Assembly (NCBI RefSeq): GCF_014193585.1
Contig: NZ_BLXY01000013.1
Coordinates: 1-64,000, forward strand
Direction of reading: 5' to 3'
Length of the DNA stretch: 64,000 nucleotides
Source of the DNA: Geomonas paludis
GTDB taxonomy: Bacteria; Desulfobacterota; Desulfuromonadia; Geobacterales; Geobacteraceae
The notes under the pieces: generated by a model
Told to the model about the DNA's origin: nothing
Databases searched by the model: none
Seen by the model: only the letters and a program-made list of their open reading frames with translations
Shown here: positions 10,316-23,162 of the stretch, piece after piece
How the letters are laid out: each line of letters opens with the position of its first letter
How positions within the stretch are numbered: the first letter of the stretch is position 1
Program-made: the position numbers and the translations under genes

Positions 10316-11509
10316 CTAAAGTTCCTGCAAGATCCCAGTCAGCCCGGCGATCATCTCGTCGACTTCCTTCTTCCCGACGATGAGCGGCGGGACGAAGCGG
10401 AGCACCTTCTCCTGGGCGCAGTTCAACAAGAGGCCGCGGGAGAGGGCGGTCTTGACGATGTCGCCGCCGGGGATGGCGAGTTCCACGCCGATCATGAGGC
10501 CGATGCCGCGCACCTCGGTGATCAGGCTCGGGAACTTCCTGCCCAAGGCCTCCAGCTCGCCCATCAGGTATTCGCCGATCTCCTCGGTGTGGTTCAGGAT
10601 CCCTTCTTCCTGGATGGCGCGCACGGTCGCCACAGCTGCGGCGGTCACCAGGGGGTTGCCGCCGAAGGTGGAGCCGTGGGTGCCCGGTGTGAAGGATTCC
10701 GCCAGCTTGTCGGTGGCGAGCATGGTGCCGATGGGCGCGCCGCCCGCCAGTGCCTTGGCGAGGGTCATGATGTCGGGGGTGATGCCGAAGTGCTCGTGGG
10801 CGAACATCTTGCCGGTGCGCCCCATGCCGACCTGGACCTCGTCGAAGATCAGGATCAGGTTGTTCTCGTCGCAGATCTTGCGTACTTCCTGGAAGTAGGA
10901 TGCGTCGGGAACCACCACGCCACCCTCGCCCTGGATCGGCTCCAGCATCACCGCGCAGGTGCCGGGGCCGATGGCATCCCTGAGCGCCTGGGCGTCGTTG
11001 AAGGGGATGTGGCGGAAGCCGTGCAGGAGCGGATCGAAGAACTTCTGCACCTTCTCCTGGCCGGTCGCCGAAACGGTGGCCATGGTGCGGCCGTGGAACG
11101 AGGAGATGGCAGTGATGATCTCGTAGCGGTCGAGCCCGTATTTCTCGCGGCTGTACTTCCTGGCCAGCTTGATGGCGGCCTCGTTCGCCTCCGCGCCCGA
11201 GTTGCAGAAGAAGGCCTTGTTGGCGAAGGAGAGGTTGCACAGAAGCTCGGCCAGTTCGATCTGGCTCGGGATGTGGTAGTAGTTCGAGCAGTGGATCAGT
11301 TCCGCCGCCTGCTTGGCGAGTGCCGCGGTGACTTTCGGGTGGCAGTGTCCCAGGTTGTTGACCGCGACTCCGGCCAGGAAGTCGAGGTAGCGTTTGCCGT
11401 CCGCGTCCCAGAGGTAGCACCCTTCGCCCTTCACCGGCACCAGCGGGTACCGCCCGTACGTCTTCATGATGTATTTGTCAGCCTTTTCTATCCAGGCAGA
11501 TGAATTCAT
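10316..11509 (-). CDS. argD: Acetylornithine aminotransferase
   Basis: ArgD, a class III PLP aminotransferase, converts N-acetylglutamate semialdehyde plus glutamate to N2-acetylornithine; family members also act in lysine synthesis. It has 397 aa, the segment FCNSGAEANEAAIKLARKY around the cofactor phosphate, LILIFDEVQVGMGRTG with the PLP-contacting Asp, and the Schiff-base lysine in MTLAKALAGGAPIG. Downstream of argB in the arg cluster. Confidence 0.96.
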   Translation of the reverse strand: MNSSAWIEKADKYIMKTYGRYPLVPVKGEGCYLWDADGKRYLDFLAGVAVNNLGHCHPKVTAALAKQAAELIHCSNYYHIPSQIELAELLCNLSFANKAFFCNSGAEANEAAIKLARKYSREKYGLDRYEIITAISSFHGRTMATVSATGQEKVQKFFDPLLHGFRHIPFNDAQALRDAIGPGTCAVMLEPIQGEGGVVVPDASYFQEVRKICDENNLILIFDEVQVGMGRTGKMFAHEHFGITPDIMTLAKALAGGAPIGTMLATDKLAESFTPGTHGSTFGGNPLVTAAAVATVRAIQEEGILNHTEEIGEYLMGELEALGRKFPSLITEVRGIGLMIGVELAIPGGDIVKTALSRGLLLNCAQEKVLRFVPPLIVGKKEVDEMIAGLTGILQEL

Positions 11510-11526
11510 AAAACCTCCAAAACCGG

Positions 11527-11654
11527 TTCAACGTTCAATGTTCAACGTTCGAGGGAGGACTTCCTTCCCGGCACTTTCACTGTGACGGCGCCGTACCGGC
11601 CCGGGTGGCCATAGGTAAGACCCGTGTCGAACCTTGAACGTTGAATGTTGAACG
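11527..11654. repeat. Inverted gttcaacgttcaatgttcaa repeat
   Basis: The left arm (ggttcaacgttcaatgttcaacgttcga from about 11525) is matched by a near reverse complement ending tcgaaccttgaacgttgaatgttgaac at about 11626-11652, around a loop of roughly 75 bp. The same gttcaacg units recur at 19650-19905. Confidence 0.75.
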
Positions 11655-11689
11655 GCCGTTAAAGCCGTTAAGGCCGTTAAGGCCGTTAG
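11654..11689. repeat. Four tandem ggccgttaa 9-mers overlapping the argB stop
   Basis: ggccgttaa, agccgttaa, ggccgttaa and ggccgttag follow each other; the last supplies the TAA stop codon of argB on the minus strand. The array may have grown by slippage and truncated or set the argB C-terminus. Confidence 0.8.
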
Positions 11690-12564
11690 GCCTGTATCTC
11701 CGTCCCAATCCCCACGTTGGTGAAGATCTCCAGAAGGATGGCGTGCTCGATGCGGCCGTCCACGATGTGGGCCTTCTTGACGCCGGCGGCGAGCGCGTCG
11801 GTGCAGCAGGTCACTTTCGGGATCATGCCGCCGGTGACGGTGCCGTTGTCGATCAAAGCGGGGACGTCGGCGAGCGGGATGCTGGACAGCAGCTCCCCTT
11901 CCTTGTCCTTGACGCCGGAAACGTCGGTAAGCAGGATCAGCTTCTCCGCGCCCAGCGCCGCGGCGACCTTGCCGGCCACCACGTCCGCGTTGATGTTGTA
12001 GCTCTGCCCGTCACGTCCCACGCCTACCGGCGCGATCACCGGGATAAAACCACCCTTCTCCAATGCCTGCAAAATGGCGGGGTTCACTTCGACGACGTCG
12101 CCCACGAAGCCGATGTCGACCATCTCGACCCCGCCGTCCTCTCGTCGGATTTCCTGGAGCAGCTTTTCGCACAGCAAGAGACTCCCGTCCTTGCCGGAAA
12201 GACCGGCGGCGCGGCCGCCGTGCTGGTTGATGTAGCCGACCACCTCGCGGTTCACCTGGCCGGTCAGTACCATCTCGACCACGCCCATGGTCTCCGCATC
12301 GGTGACGCGCATCCCTTTCACGAACTCGGACACTATGCCGTAGCGCTTCAGTGTCTCGTTGATCTGGGGACCGCCGCCGTGCACTACCACGGTGTTGATG
12401 CCGATGTATTTGAGCAGGATGATGTCAAGGGCAAAAGACTTTCTCAGTTTCTCTTCTGCCATGGCGTGCCCGCCGTACTTGATGACGATGGTCTTCCCCG
12501 AGAACCGTCTGATATAGGGAAGGGCCTCCATGAGAGTGCTGGCTTTTTCTATGAGATGCTGCAT
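11686..12564 (-). CDS. argB: Acetylglutamate kinase
   Basis: ArgB phosphorylates N-acetylglutamate, the committed and often arginine-inhibited step. At 292 aa it has the nucleotide-site motif [10 protein letters not shown], the VVHGGGPQI loop and [11 protein letters not shown] typical of the amino-acid kinase fold. The N-terminal helix ([20 protein letters not shown]) is of the type found in hexameric, arginine-sensitive enzymes, so feedback inhibition is plausible. First gene of the argB-argD-argF-argG set. Confidence 0.96.
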   Translation of the reverse strand: MQHLIEKASTLMEALPYIRRFSGKTIVIKYGGHAMAEEKLRKSFALDIILLKYIGINTVVVHGGGPQINETLKRYGIVSEFVKGMRVTDAETMGVVEMVLTGQVNREVVGYINQHGGRAAGLSGKDGSLLLCEKLLQEIRREDGGVEMVDIGFVGDVVEVNPAILQALEKGGFIPVIAPVGVGRDGQSYNINADVVAGKVAAALGAEKLILLTDVSGVKDKEGELLSSIPLADVPALIDNGTVTGGMIPKVTCCTDALAAGVKKAHIVDGRIEHAILLEIFTNVGIGTEIQA

Positions 12565-12660
12565 AAGTGCCTCTTATAGCGTTAATTAGGGCATAGAAAG
12601 ACGTAATATAGCAGATAGGGGGAAATAATCAACTTCAAAGAGGGGCGAAGCCCAGAGTTA

Positions 12661-13806
12661 TCAGGGGCTTTGGCTGGCTTTGTTGGGGAGGGTGATGACG
12701 ACGCGGGTGCCGACATTTTCTTCGCTGTCGATGCTGACGGTGCCGCCGTGCATCCGGATGAACTCGCGCACGTAGAACAGCCCGAGCCCGAAACCGCGCA
12801 CCTGCCCGGTGTGGTCGGCATCGACCTGGTAGAACTTCTCGAACAGCTTGGGGAGCTGCTCCGGTGAGATGCCGATGCCGTCATCCTGGACCGTGATCTC
12901 GCACTGGTTCTCGAGGTTTCTCAGCGTGACGCAGACCACGCCGGTCTCCTTGGAGAACTTGATGGCGTTGTCGATCACCTGGCGCACGGCGAAGCTCACC
13001 TTGTCGCGGTCCAACATCAGTTCCGGGACAGTGTCCAGGGTGACGTGTGTGGTGACGCCGGGGCGGGCGGCGACATCCTGCGCTTCCTGCAGCAGTTTGG
13101 GCAGCAGCAGGTTGAGGGTGCAGGGCTCCAGGTGCAGTCCGGCGCCGCTGTCCATGACCGAGGAGAAGGTGAGCAGGTCGGTGACCAGGTTGCCCAGGTA
13201 GCACGCCTCGTTGTAGATCAGGTTGATGTGCTCCTTGGCCCCCTCGTCGGCCGGATCGATGACGCCGGCGGCAAGGTTTTGCAGGAACAGCGAGATGGAG
13301 GTGATGGGGGTGCGGAACTTGTGGGAGATGAGCGACAGGAACACGGTCTTGAACCGGTCCAGGTTCCTGAGGTTGGCGATCTCTTCCTTGAGGGCTTTTT
13401 TCACCAGCGCCTTGCTGATGGCGCTCTTCAACTGCAGCAGGTTGAGCGGCTTGGTGATGAAGTCGTCCGCGTCAGCCTTCAGGGCCTTGAGGATCAGGTC
13501 CTTGTCGGCGAAGCCGGTCATGATGATGACCACCATGGTCGGCTCGCGTTCTTTGAGTTTTTTCAGGAGCTCGATGCCGTCCATGCGGGGCATCATCACG
13601 TCGGTGAGGATGACGTCGATGCCGCCGCGCAGGAAGATCTCGTAGGCCTCCTGCCCGTCCCCCGCCTCGACGATGTGGTAGTCGTTGAGCACCCGCCGGC
13701 ACAGGTCGCGGATCACCCCTTCATCGTCGACGATGAGGATGGTTTTCTTGTCCCGGTCCTGCAGGAGTTCCTGGGTGTGATTGGCGGTCAGTTCGAGCAT
13801 AGGCAT
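12661..13806 (-). CDS. Response regulator-histidine kinase hybrid
   Basis: A soluble 381-aa signalling protein with an N-terminal receiver domain (about residues 20-140: ILIVDDE, phospho-acceptor Asp in DVILTDVMMPRMDG, Lys in DFITKPL), then a HisKA dimerisation helix (SLISHKFRTPIT, His phosphosite) and an HATPase domain (DNAIKFSKE, DDGIGISPEQLP, GFGLGLFYVREF). I place the start at ATG 13806 (MPMLELTANH); a second ATG 6 bp further in is equally possible. The open frame extends upstream into alaS antisense but that part is not coding. No sensor or membrane segment is present, so input probably comes by phosphotransfer to the receiver. The partner is unknown. Confidence 0.88.
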   Translation of the reverse strand: MPMLELTANHTQELLQDRDKKTILIVDDEGVIRDLCRRVLNDYHIVEAGDGQEAYEIFLRGGIDVILTDVMMPRMDGIELLKKLKEREPTMVVIIMTGFADKDLILKALKADADDFITKPLNLLQLKSAISKALVKKALKEEIANLRNLDRFKTVFLSLISHKFRTPITSISLFLQNLAAGVIDPADEGAKEHINLIYNEACYLGNLVTDLLTFSSVMDSGAGLHLEPCTLNLLLPKLLQEAQDVAARPGVTTHVTLDTVPELMLDRDKVSFAVRQVIDNAIKFSKETGVVCVTLRNLENQCEITVQDDGIGISPEQLPKLFEKFYQVDADHTGQVRGFGLGLFYVREFIRMHGGTVSIDSEENVGTRVVITLPNKASQSP

Positions 13807-13867
13807 GTCCCGGTGGTGCTGAAATATCTGCCTGTTGCAAGTACGAGTTAACTGCTTCCCCCGAAGC

Positions 13868-13955
13868 GGGGGACTGGCTCCGCAAGGTGCCAGTCCCCTT
13901 TGTGCTCTTGGGGAGAGTGCTGAGGGGGACAGGCACCTATCGGAGCCAGTCCCCT
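13868..13955. repeat. ggggactggc...gccagtcccc interspersed hairpins, copy 1
   Basis: gggggactggc/gccagtcccc forms one hairpin (13868-13898); a second half, gggggacaggcacctatcgg followed by agccagtcccc, lies at 13924-13955. The same units recur at 27219-27246 and 46722-46832, always between genes. Confidence 0.8.
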
Positions 13956-13964
13956 TCCATCTCT

Positions 13965-16592
<2,628 letters not shown>

Positions 16593-16931
16593 AAAAAAAC
16601 CTCAATAGAATGGAATATCTGAACCTTGTAACGGTTGTGCGCTGTGGATCTCCCTCTCCCTTGGCAGAGGGGCGTGGTGAGGGCTCCTGTGCTCCCTCTC
16701 CCTCTGGGAGAGGGCTGGGGTGAGGGCGCCTCTTACAGAGGGTACGCCGGCCCCGGGGCATCGAATCGCCCATGGCACCTCCCTCACCCGGCCTTCGGCC
16801 ACCCTCTCCCGGAGGGCGAGGGGATGGACTGGGCGAATGATTATTCGCCCCTACAGGTGTGTGCCAGGGACCCGGAATGGGTTCTGTAGGGGCGAAAAAA
16901 TATTCGCCCGCCTTCAATCCTTGCCCGCCTT
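16593..16931. repeat. Repeat-filled gap between recX and alaS; GC-rich repeat copy 2
   Basis: No gene is seen. Positions 16650-16825 hold the second ctccctctccc...gggagaggg block. To its right, gggcgaatgattattcgccc (about 16833-16852) is followed by cctacag, and the near inverse ctgtaggggcgaaaaaatat then tcgcccg ends at about 16911, making a further inverted repeat. Confidence 0.75.
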
Positions 16932-17393
16932 TCAATCCTCCTGTGCCTTCAACTCCCGGAAGATCGCGCCCAGCGAGAAACCCTTCCTCTGCAGGTACCC
17001 GACGATGCGCCGCTTCTCCTTGTCGGTAGCGCTGGCGGCATCGAAGCCGGGGTAACGCCGCTCCATCAGCTGCGCCAGCAATTCGGCCTCGCTGTACTCC
17101 TGTGCCAACTCCTCCAGCACCTGGCTGACGATGGACCCGGCGACGCCGCGGCGAGACAACTCCAGCTTCAGCCTCGGCCCGACTCCCTTGCCGTTTCTCA
17201 GTGCGGAAGAGGCGAAACTGCGGGCGAAGCGCAGGTCGTCGAGGTAGCCGAGTTCCTTCATCCGAACGACAGCCGCCTCGATCTCGCCCTCCTCGTAGCC
17301 CTTGCCGGAAAGCTTCTTCCTCAGTTCCCCTTCGGAGTGGTCGCGCAGGGTGAGCACCCGCAGGCAGCACTCCAGCGCCGTTCCGCGCTGCAC
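16932..17393 (-). CDS. recX: RecA regulatory protein RecX
   Basis: RecX binds and limits RecA filament growth. At 153 aa it consists of the three-helix repeats typical of the family (LTLRDHSEGELRKKLSGKGY; MKELGYLDDLRFARSF; SRRGVAGSIVSQVLEEL). The start is GTG at 17393, directly abutting the pilT stop codon, indicating translational coupling in a recA-pilT-recX transcript. Confidence 0.92.
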   Translation of the reverse strand: MQRGTALECCLRVLTLRDHSEGELRKKLSGKGYEEGEIEAAVVRMKELGYLDDLRFARSFASSALRNGKGVGPRLKLELSRRGVAGSIVSQVLEELAQEYSEAELLAQLMERRYPGFDAASATDKEKRRIVGYLQRKGFSLGAIFRELKAQED

Positions 17394-18557
17394 CTAGTAC
17401 TTCTCGATGACCAGGTCCGCACCGTTGCCTTCCTGGGCCGGTGCTTCCGGTTCCTCGGTGAAGTTGTCCCAGCTGGAATCCGAGGTGGAGGAGATGCCGG
17501 AAACCTTGAGCGCGAAGTCGTCCGGATTGCTGGACTGGCGCAGGGCTTCTTCGTAGGTGATCAGCTTCTTGCTCAAAAGCTGCATGAGCGACTGGTCGAA
17601 GGTCTGCATCCCGTAGCTGGTGTGACCTTGGGCGATGGCGTCCGGAATCTGCTTGGTCTTTTCCTTGTCGTCGATGCAGTCCCTGATGCGGGCGGTGCCG
17701 ATCATGACCTCGACGGCGGGAACGCGCCCCTTGCCGTCCATGCGCGGCACCAGTCGCTGGGAGATGACCCCCCTGAGGATGCCGGCCAGCTGCATCCTCA
17801 CCTGGCGCTGGTGGAAGGGAGGGAAGACCGAGATGACACGGTTGATGGTCTCGGCGGCGTCCAGGGTGTGCAGGGTGGAAAGCACCAGGTGACCGGTCTC
17901 GGCCGCGGTGAGCGCGGTCTCGATGGTCTCGTAGTCGCGCATCTCGCCGACCAGGATGACGTCCGGGTCCTGCCTGAGGGCCGAGGTGAGCGCCTTGCCG
18001 AAGGTGAGCGTGTCGAAGCCCACCTCGCGCTGGCTGATCAGGCTCTTCTTGTCCTTGTGCAGGTACTCGACCGGGTCCTCGATGGTGATGATGTTGCAGG
18101 TCCGGTGCTCGTTGATGTAGTCGATGATGGAGGCCAGCGTGGTCGACTTGCCGGAACCGGTGGTGCCGGTGACCAGGATCAGGCCGCGCTGCTCCAGCGC
18201 CAGCTTTTTGAGGACCGGCGGCAGGTTCAGCGTCTCCAGGGTCGGGATGGCGATCGGGATGGCACGCAGCACCATGGCCACCGTGCCGCGCTGGGCGAAG
18301 GCGTTGACGCGGAAGCGCCCGAGACCCGGAACGCCGTAGGAGAGGTCGACTTCGTAGTTCTCCTCGAAGATCCGCTTCTGGCGGTCGTTCATGATGGAGA
18401 AGGCCATGTTGCGGACCGACTCGCTGGAAAGCCGTTCCGCGTTGGGAATGGCACGCAGGGAGCCGTCGATCCTGACGATGGGGGGAAGCCCCGCCTTCAG
18501 GTGGATATCCGACCCCTTCGCCTTCATGGCTATGCCGAGGATCTCGTTAAGTTGCAT
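17394..18557 (-). CDS. pilT: Type IV pilus retraction ATPase PilT-like
   Basis: A hexameric secretion-type ATPase of the PilT family (387 aa), expected at the inner-membrane base of type IV pili, where it depolymerises pilin and drives twitching. Visible motifs are the N-terminal [21 protein letters not shown], Walker [10 protein letters not shown], the Walker B region [10 protein letters not shown] and the His box [11 protein letters not shown]. The usual C-terminal AIRNLIRE motif appears as ARIRDCIDD, and the tail is an extra acidic/Ser-rich segment of about 40 residues. Geobacter genomes carry several PilT paralogues, so this may not be the main retraction motor. It lies 3 bp after recA. 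Confidence 0.92.
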   Translation of the reverse strand: MQLNEILGIAMKAKGSDIHLKAGLPPIVRIDGSLRAIPNAERLSSESVRNMAFSIMNDRQKRIFEENYEVDLSYGVPGLGRFRVNAFAQRGTVAMVLRAIPIAIPTLETLNLPPVLKKLALEQRGLILVTGTTGSGKSTTLASIIDYINEHRTCNIITIEDPVEYLHKDKKSLISQREVGFDTLTFGKALTSALRQDPDVILVGEMRDYETIETALTAAETGHLVLSTLHTLDAAETINRVISVFPPFHQRQVRMQLAGILRGVISQRLVPRMDGKGRVPAVEVMIGTARIRDCIDDKEKTKQIPDAIAQGHTSYGMQTFDQSLMQLLSKKLITYEEALRQSSNPDDFALKVSGISSTSDSSWDNFTEEPEAPAQEGNGADLVIEKY

Positions 18558-18560
18558 GGT

Positions 18561-19577
<1,017 letters not shown>

Positions 19578-19619
19578 CGTTTTATATCTCCTTAGCCTTG
19601 TCAGGCGCTATTTTGGGTC

Positions 19620-19633
19620 TGGTTCCGGAACCA
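19620..19633. promoter_or_regulatory. 14-bp palindrome upstream of recA
   Basis: tggttccggaacca is a perfect palindrome 43 bp before the recA start codon, where an operator would lie. It contains the ggtt...aacc half sites seen in some LexA boxes but lacks the wider spacing I recall for Geobacter LexA, so assignment as an SOS box is only a suggestion. Confidence 0.35.
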
Positions 19634-19649
19634 ATCACACATAACATAA

Positions 19650-19905
19650 AAACCGTTCAAGGTTCAACGTTCAATGTTCAAAACGGAAAAACGTTCGATG
19701 TTCAACGTTCAACGTTCAAGATTTGACCGTCGCCCGATGAATACGCACTGCTACGGCTCCCGTGCCACTTCGGGAGAGGCGGAAGCCGTTCAAGGTTCAA
19801 CGTTCAAGGTGTGAGGTTCGACTGTTGCCTGATTAACGGGGCTGCTACGGCACCCGCGCCACTTCGAATGATCGGGGTTAACGTCGAACGTTGAACGTTG
19901 AACGG
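19650..19905. repeat. gttcaacgttcaag repeats with an imperfect tandem duplication
   Basis: The gap between recA and the kinase gene contains many gttcaacg/gttcaagg heptamer-like units. Two stretches, gaccgtcgcccgatgaatac followed by gctacggctcccgtgccac (about 19725-19775) and gactgttgcctgattaacg followed by gctacggcacccgcgccac (about 19818-19865), are diverged direct copies. No gene is evident. It is related to the 11527-11654 repeat. Confidence 0.7.
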
Positions 19906-19908
19906 CCG

Positions 19909-21879
19909 TTAGAAAAGCGCCGGCTGGATCGCCTCCTGCTCCAGTGGCAGCACCAGGAAGAAGGAACTTCCCTCGCTGCTTTCCACCCAGACCATGCCGC
20001 CGTGGGCCTCGACCATCCCCTTGACGATGGCCAGCCCCAGCCCGGCGCCCTTGCCCTGGCGCCTGCCGCTGGAATGGTGCCTGATCTCGCCCACCTCGTA
20101 GAAGATCTCGAAGATCCCCTGCTGCTCCTGCAGCGGAATGCCGATGCCGCAGTCGCGCACCTCGACTTCCAGGTAGCAGCGCTCGCCGCAGCGCCTGAGG
20201 AAATCGGGGTTGAAGCGCGTGAGCGTGTGGGCGCGCTGGTGCAGGTCCTCTTGCTGCACCACCCGGCCGTTCACCACGATCTCGCCCCCCTCGGGGCTGA
20301 AGCGGATGGCGTTTAAAAGGAGCTCGTAGAAGACCCGCTCCAGGTAGCCGCAGTCCCCCTGGAAGAAGGGGAGATGATCCAGGTCGCGCAGCGTCACCAC
20401 CTGGCCCCGTTCCTCGAACAGGGGCTGGAGCTGGTCCAGGAGGTTTTCCAGCAGCATCCTCAGGTGGATGGCGGAGGTCTCCAGCCCTTCCCGGCGCGCC
20501 TCCAGCCGGATCAGCTTCAAGAGGTCCGCGACGAGGGCCTTCAACCTGAGCCCGCCGTCGCGCACCATCTCCAGGACCCGGCAGGCGTCCTCCTGCGAAT
20601 TCCATCCCTGCTGCAGCAGGTGATCCACACCGGAAATGATGCTGGTAAGCGGGGTGTTGAACTCGTGGGAGACCATGCCCAGGAACTGGTTCTTCATCCG
20701 GTCCAGCCGGACCTGCTCCAGGTGCGCCCGCTCCACCAGGGCCAGGTTCTGCTTCAGCTTGGTTTCGGAGACGGAGAGGCTGTGGCTGCTCTTTTCCAGC
20801 AGCCGGTGCGAGCGCAGCAGTTCCTCGCTCTTCCAGGTGAGCTCGGTGAACAGCCTGACCTGCTCGATGAGGTTGCCCATCTGCTTGCCGACCGTCTCCA
20901 GGAAGCGCATCTCTTCCAGGGTATAGCTGTGGGGCACGCGGTGGATGAGGTGAATCACTCCGAGCAGGCGCTCCTGAGAGCTGACCGGGATGGAGGTGAG
21001 GCTGCCCCATCCTGCGCCGGCGCTGCCCAAGGGGACGACGCATACATCGCGCAAGCCGTCGGGGCTGTTCAGGGTTTCCCCCAGCACCTGTTCCAGTTCG
21101 GGTGAGGCGTGTTGCGAGGCGCACAGGGTAGGGGAGGAGGTGTCGGGGGTGAAGAGGTGGAGGGTGCCACCTTCGGCCTGGAGCAGCTCCATCAGCTGGC
21201 GCAGGGTCCCTTCCTGCACCGTCTTCAGGTCCTTGCCGAGGTTCATGCTGGTCAGCATGTTGTTGAGGATGGAGAGCTCGCGGTTTCTCTGCCAGATCTC
21301 CCGCTCGGTGCGGCGCTTGTCGGTGATGTCGCGCAGCAGGCAGTGGGCCACCTGCTCGTCGCCGAGGTCGATGAGCCGCGCGTTGATCTCGCCCAGGAAG
21401 GAGGAACCGTCCTTGCGTTTGAGTTGCACCTCGTCCCAGTCGGCCTTGCCGTTGCGCACCAACTGGTACAGGAACGTGCGCAGCCGCTCGTGCTCGCTGG
21501 GATCGAGCAGGTCGCGCACCACCATGGTGGACAGCTCGTCCTTGGTGAAGCCGAACAGCTCGCGCCCAAGCCGGTTTTCCTCCTCGAGTTCGGCGGTGTC
21601 GACCTTGAAGATGAAGATGGCGTTGCCGGCCCCTTCCAGCAGGCTCTTGTAACGCCGCGCGCTCTTGGCCGCCTCCTGCTGCATCTCCCCGATCTCGCGC
21701 CGCAGGCCATCCACCATGGTGGCCTCGCGCTGCTTGAAGAGCGCCACGAAGCATAGCAGCACCGCCGCCAGCGAAACAGACACGCCAAAGTGCAGCCATC
21801 CGGGCAGCGGCGTGTACTGCTCGATCAGAAGGAGCAGCAGTTCGCAGGCGACAATGAGTAACAGCGGCGCAAAGTGCAA
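19909..21879 (-). CDS. Membrane sensor histidine kinase with PAS and GAF domains
   Basis: A 656-aa kinase. Two hydrophobic N-terminal helices (about residues 4-20 and 28-48) anchor it in the inner membrane. A PAS domain (about 75-200; AIFIFKVDTAELEEENR, GFTKDELSTMVVRDL), a GAF domain (about 240-390; GGTLHLFTPD, GWGSLTSIPVSSQERLLGVI), HisKA (LGMVSHEFNTPLTS, His phosphosite) and an HATPase domain (LLNAIRFSPEGG, DCGIGIPLQEQ, GAGLGLAIVKGMVEAHGG) follow. No partner regulator is adjacent; cinA lies immediately upstream on the same strand. The ligand is unknown. Confidence 0.9.
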   Translation of the reverse strand: MHFAPLLLIVACELLLLLIEQYTPLPGWLHFGVSVSLAAVLLCFVALFKQREATMVDGLRREIGEMQQEAAKSARRYKSLLEGAGNAIFIFKVDTAELEEENRLGRELFGFTKDELSTMVVRDLLDPSEHERLRTFLYQLVRNGKADWDEVQLKRKDGSSFLGEINARLIDLGDEQVAHCLLRDITDKRRTEREIWQRNRELSILNNMLTSMNLGKDLKTVQEGTLRQLMELLQAEGGTLHLFTPDTSSPTLCASQHASPELEQVLGETLNSPDGLRDVCVVPLGSAGAGWGSLTSIPVSSQERLLGVIHLIHRVPHSYTLEEMRFLETVGKQMGNLIEQVRLFTELTWKSEELLRSHRLLEKSSHSLSVSETKLKQNLALVERAHLEQVRLDRMKNQFLGMVSHEFNTPLTSIISGVDHLLQQGWNSQEDACRVLEMVRDGGLRLKALVADLLKLIRLEARREGLETSAIHLRMLLENLLDQLQPLFEERGQVVTLRDLDHLPFFQGDCGYLERVFYELLLNAIRFSPEGGEIVVNGRVVQQEDLHQRAHTLTRFNPDFLRRCGERCYLEVEVRDCGIGIPLQEQQGIFEIFYEVGEIRHHSSGRRQGKGAGLGLAIVKGMVEAHGGMVWVESSEGSSFFLVLPLEQEAIQPALF

Positions 21880-21917
21880 GGTCGTTTCCCCTGTACCAGC
21901 ATCTAGTTATGGCCCCG

Positions 21918-23162
21918 TCAGTCGGGGACCGCTGCTCCATGGCGGGTGAGGAGGTATTCGCGCAGCCAGTTCAGCGCGGTAAAGCAGGTTATGGAGCGGA
22001 CCCGGGCCCGGTCTCCCTGGAAATTGCAGCGTTCCACCCGGCACGACCCGGCGTCGGCCAGGGCGACGTACACGGTGCCCACCGGTTTTTCCGGCGTGCC
22101 GCCGTCCGGCCCGGCGATGCCGGTCACCGAGAGGGCCAGGTCGCTTGCGCATGCCTTGCGGGCGCCCTCGGCCATGGCGCGGGCGACCTCGGCGCTGACC
22201 GCCCCGTGGCGCTCGATCAGTTCCGGCGGGACCGCGATCATCCGGCTCTTGGCGGCGTTGCTGTAGGTCACGTTCCCTTCCAGGAAGTAGGCGGAGCTGC
22301 CGGCCATGTCGGTGATGCGCGCGGCGATCATGCCGCCGGTGCAGGACTCGGCCAGTGCCAGGGTGAGCCCGCTCTCCCGGAACAGCCGCGCCAGCACGTC
22401 GTCCATGCTGTCGTCGTCCTCGGCGAAGAGGTACGGCGCCAGCCTCGTTCTCACCTCGGCGGCCGCCTGTTCCAGGAACTTCCCGTTCTTGGCCGCCGCG
22501 CGCAGGATCACGTGGATCTCGGGGTACTTCACGCAGTAGGCGAGTTGCACGGGGGCGTCCGCCGGGAAGGCCCCCTTCAGCCGCTCGGCGATGGCCGCCT
22601 CCGGGATGCCGAACACCTTCAGCGTGATGCGGCGCCAGGGAGCGGGGAGCCGCTTGGAAAGCTCCGGGAGCACCGTATCCGCCAGCATTCGCTCCATCTC
22701 GTACGGGACGCCGGGGAGAAAGAAGAGTTCGGCCTGGCCGAGGGCGATCACGAAGCCGCAGGCGGTTCCCAGCGGGTTGGGGATGAGCCGGGATCCTCTG
22801 GGGAAAAGCGCCTGGCGCCGGTTGGCCGGGTGCAGCGGCTTGGCGATCCTCTTTTCGAACTCGGCCAGGTGGTCCAGCGCCGTCTGCGACAACTCCAGTT
22901 CGACTCCCGCCGCCCGTGCCGCGGCCTGGGCGGTGTAGTCGTCGGGGGTGGGGCCGAGCCCGCCGGTGACGATGACGGCATCGCTCGCCGCGCCCAGTTC
23001 GGTGAGGGCCTGCGCGATCGCCTCCTCGTCGTCCGGGACGGTCAGGTGCCGGAAGACGCGCGCGCCGCAGTCGTAGATCCGCCCCGCGATGTGGCTCGCG
23101 TTGGTGTCGGTCACCTCGCCGGTGAGCAGTTCGTCCCCTATGGAGAGGATGGCGACTCTCAC
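21918..23162 (-). CDS. cinA: CinA family protein, nicotinamide-nucleotide amidase
   Basis: A two-domain CinA of 414 aa. The N-terminal MoCF-like/ADP-ribose pyrophosphatase-type domain begins VRVAILSIGDELLTGEVTDT and includes VIVTGGLGPTPDDYT; the C-terminal PncC-type amidase domain (about residues 255-410) has LALAESCTGGMIAARITD and SVTGIAGPDGG. The family deamidates NMN in pyridine nucleotide salvage; a competence link is historical. The start is GTG at 23162, because its GTGA overlaps the TGA stop of pgpA, a clear translational coupling signal. The open frame reaches further upstream but only as pgpA antisense-frame sequence. Confidence 0.94.
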   Translation of the reverse strand: MRVAILSIGDELLTGEVTDTNASHIAGRIYDCGARVFRHLTVPDDEEAIAQALTELGAASDAVIVTGGLGPTPDDYTAQAAARAAGVELELSQTALDHLAEFEKRIAKPLHPANRRQALFPRGSRLIPNPLGTACGFVIALGQAELFFLPGVPYEMERMLADTVLPELSKRLPAPWRRITLKVFGIPEAAIAERLKGAFPADAPVQLAYCVKYPEIHVILRAAAKNGKFLEQAAAEVRTRLAPYLFAEDDDSMDDVLARLFRESGLTLALAESCTGGMIAARITDMAGSSAYFLEGNVTYSNAAKSRMIAVPPELIERHGAVSAEVARAMAEGARKACASDLALSVTGIAGPDGGTPEKPVGTVYVALADAGSCRVERCNFQGDRARVRSITCFTALNWLREYLLTRHGAAVPD

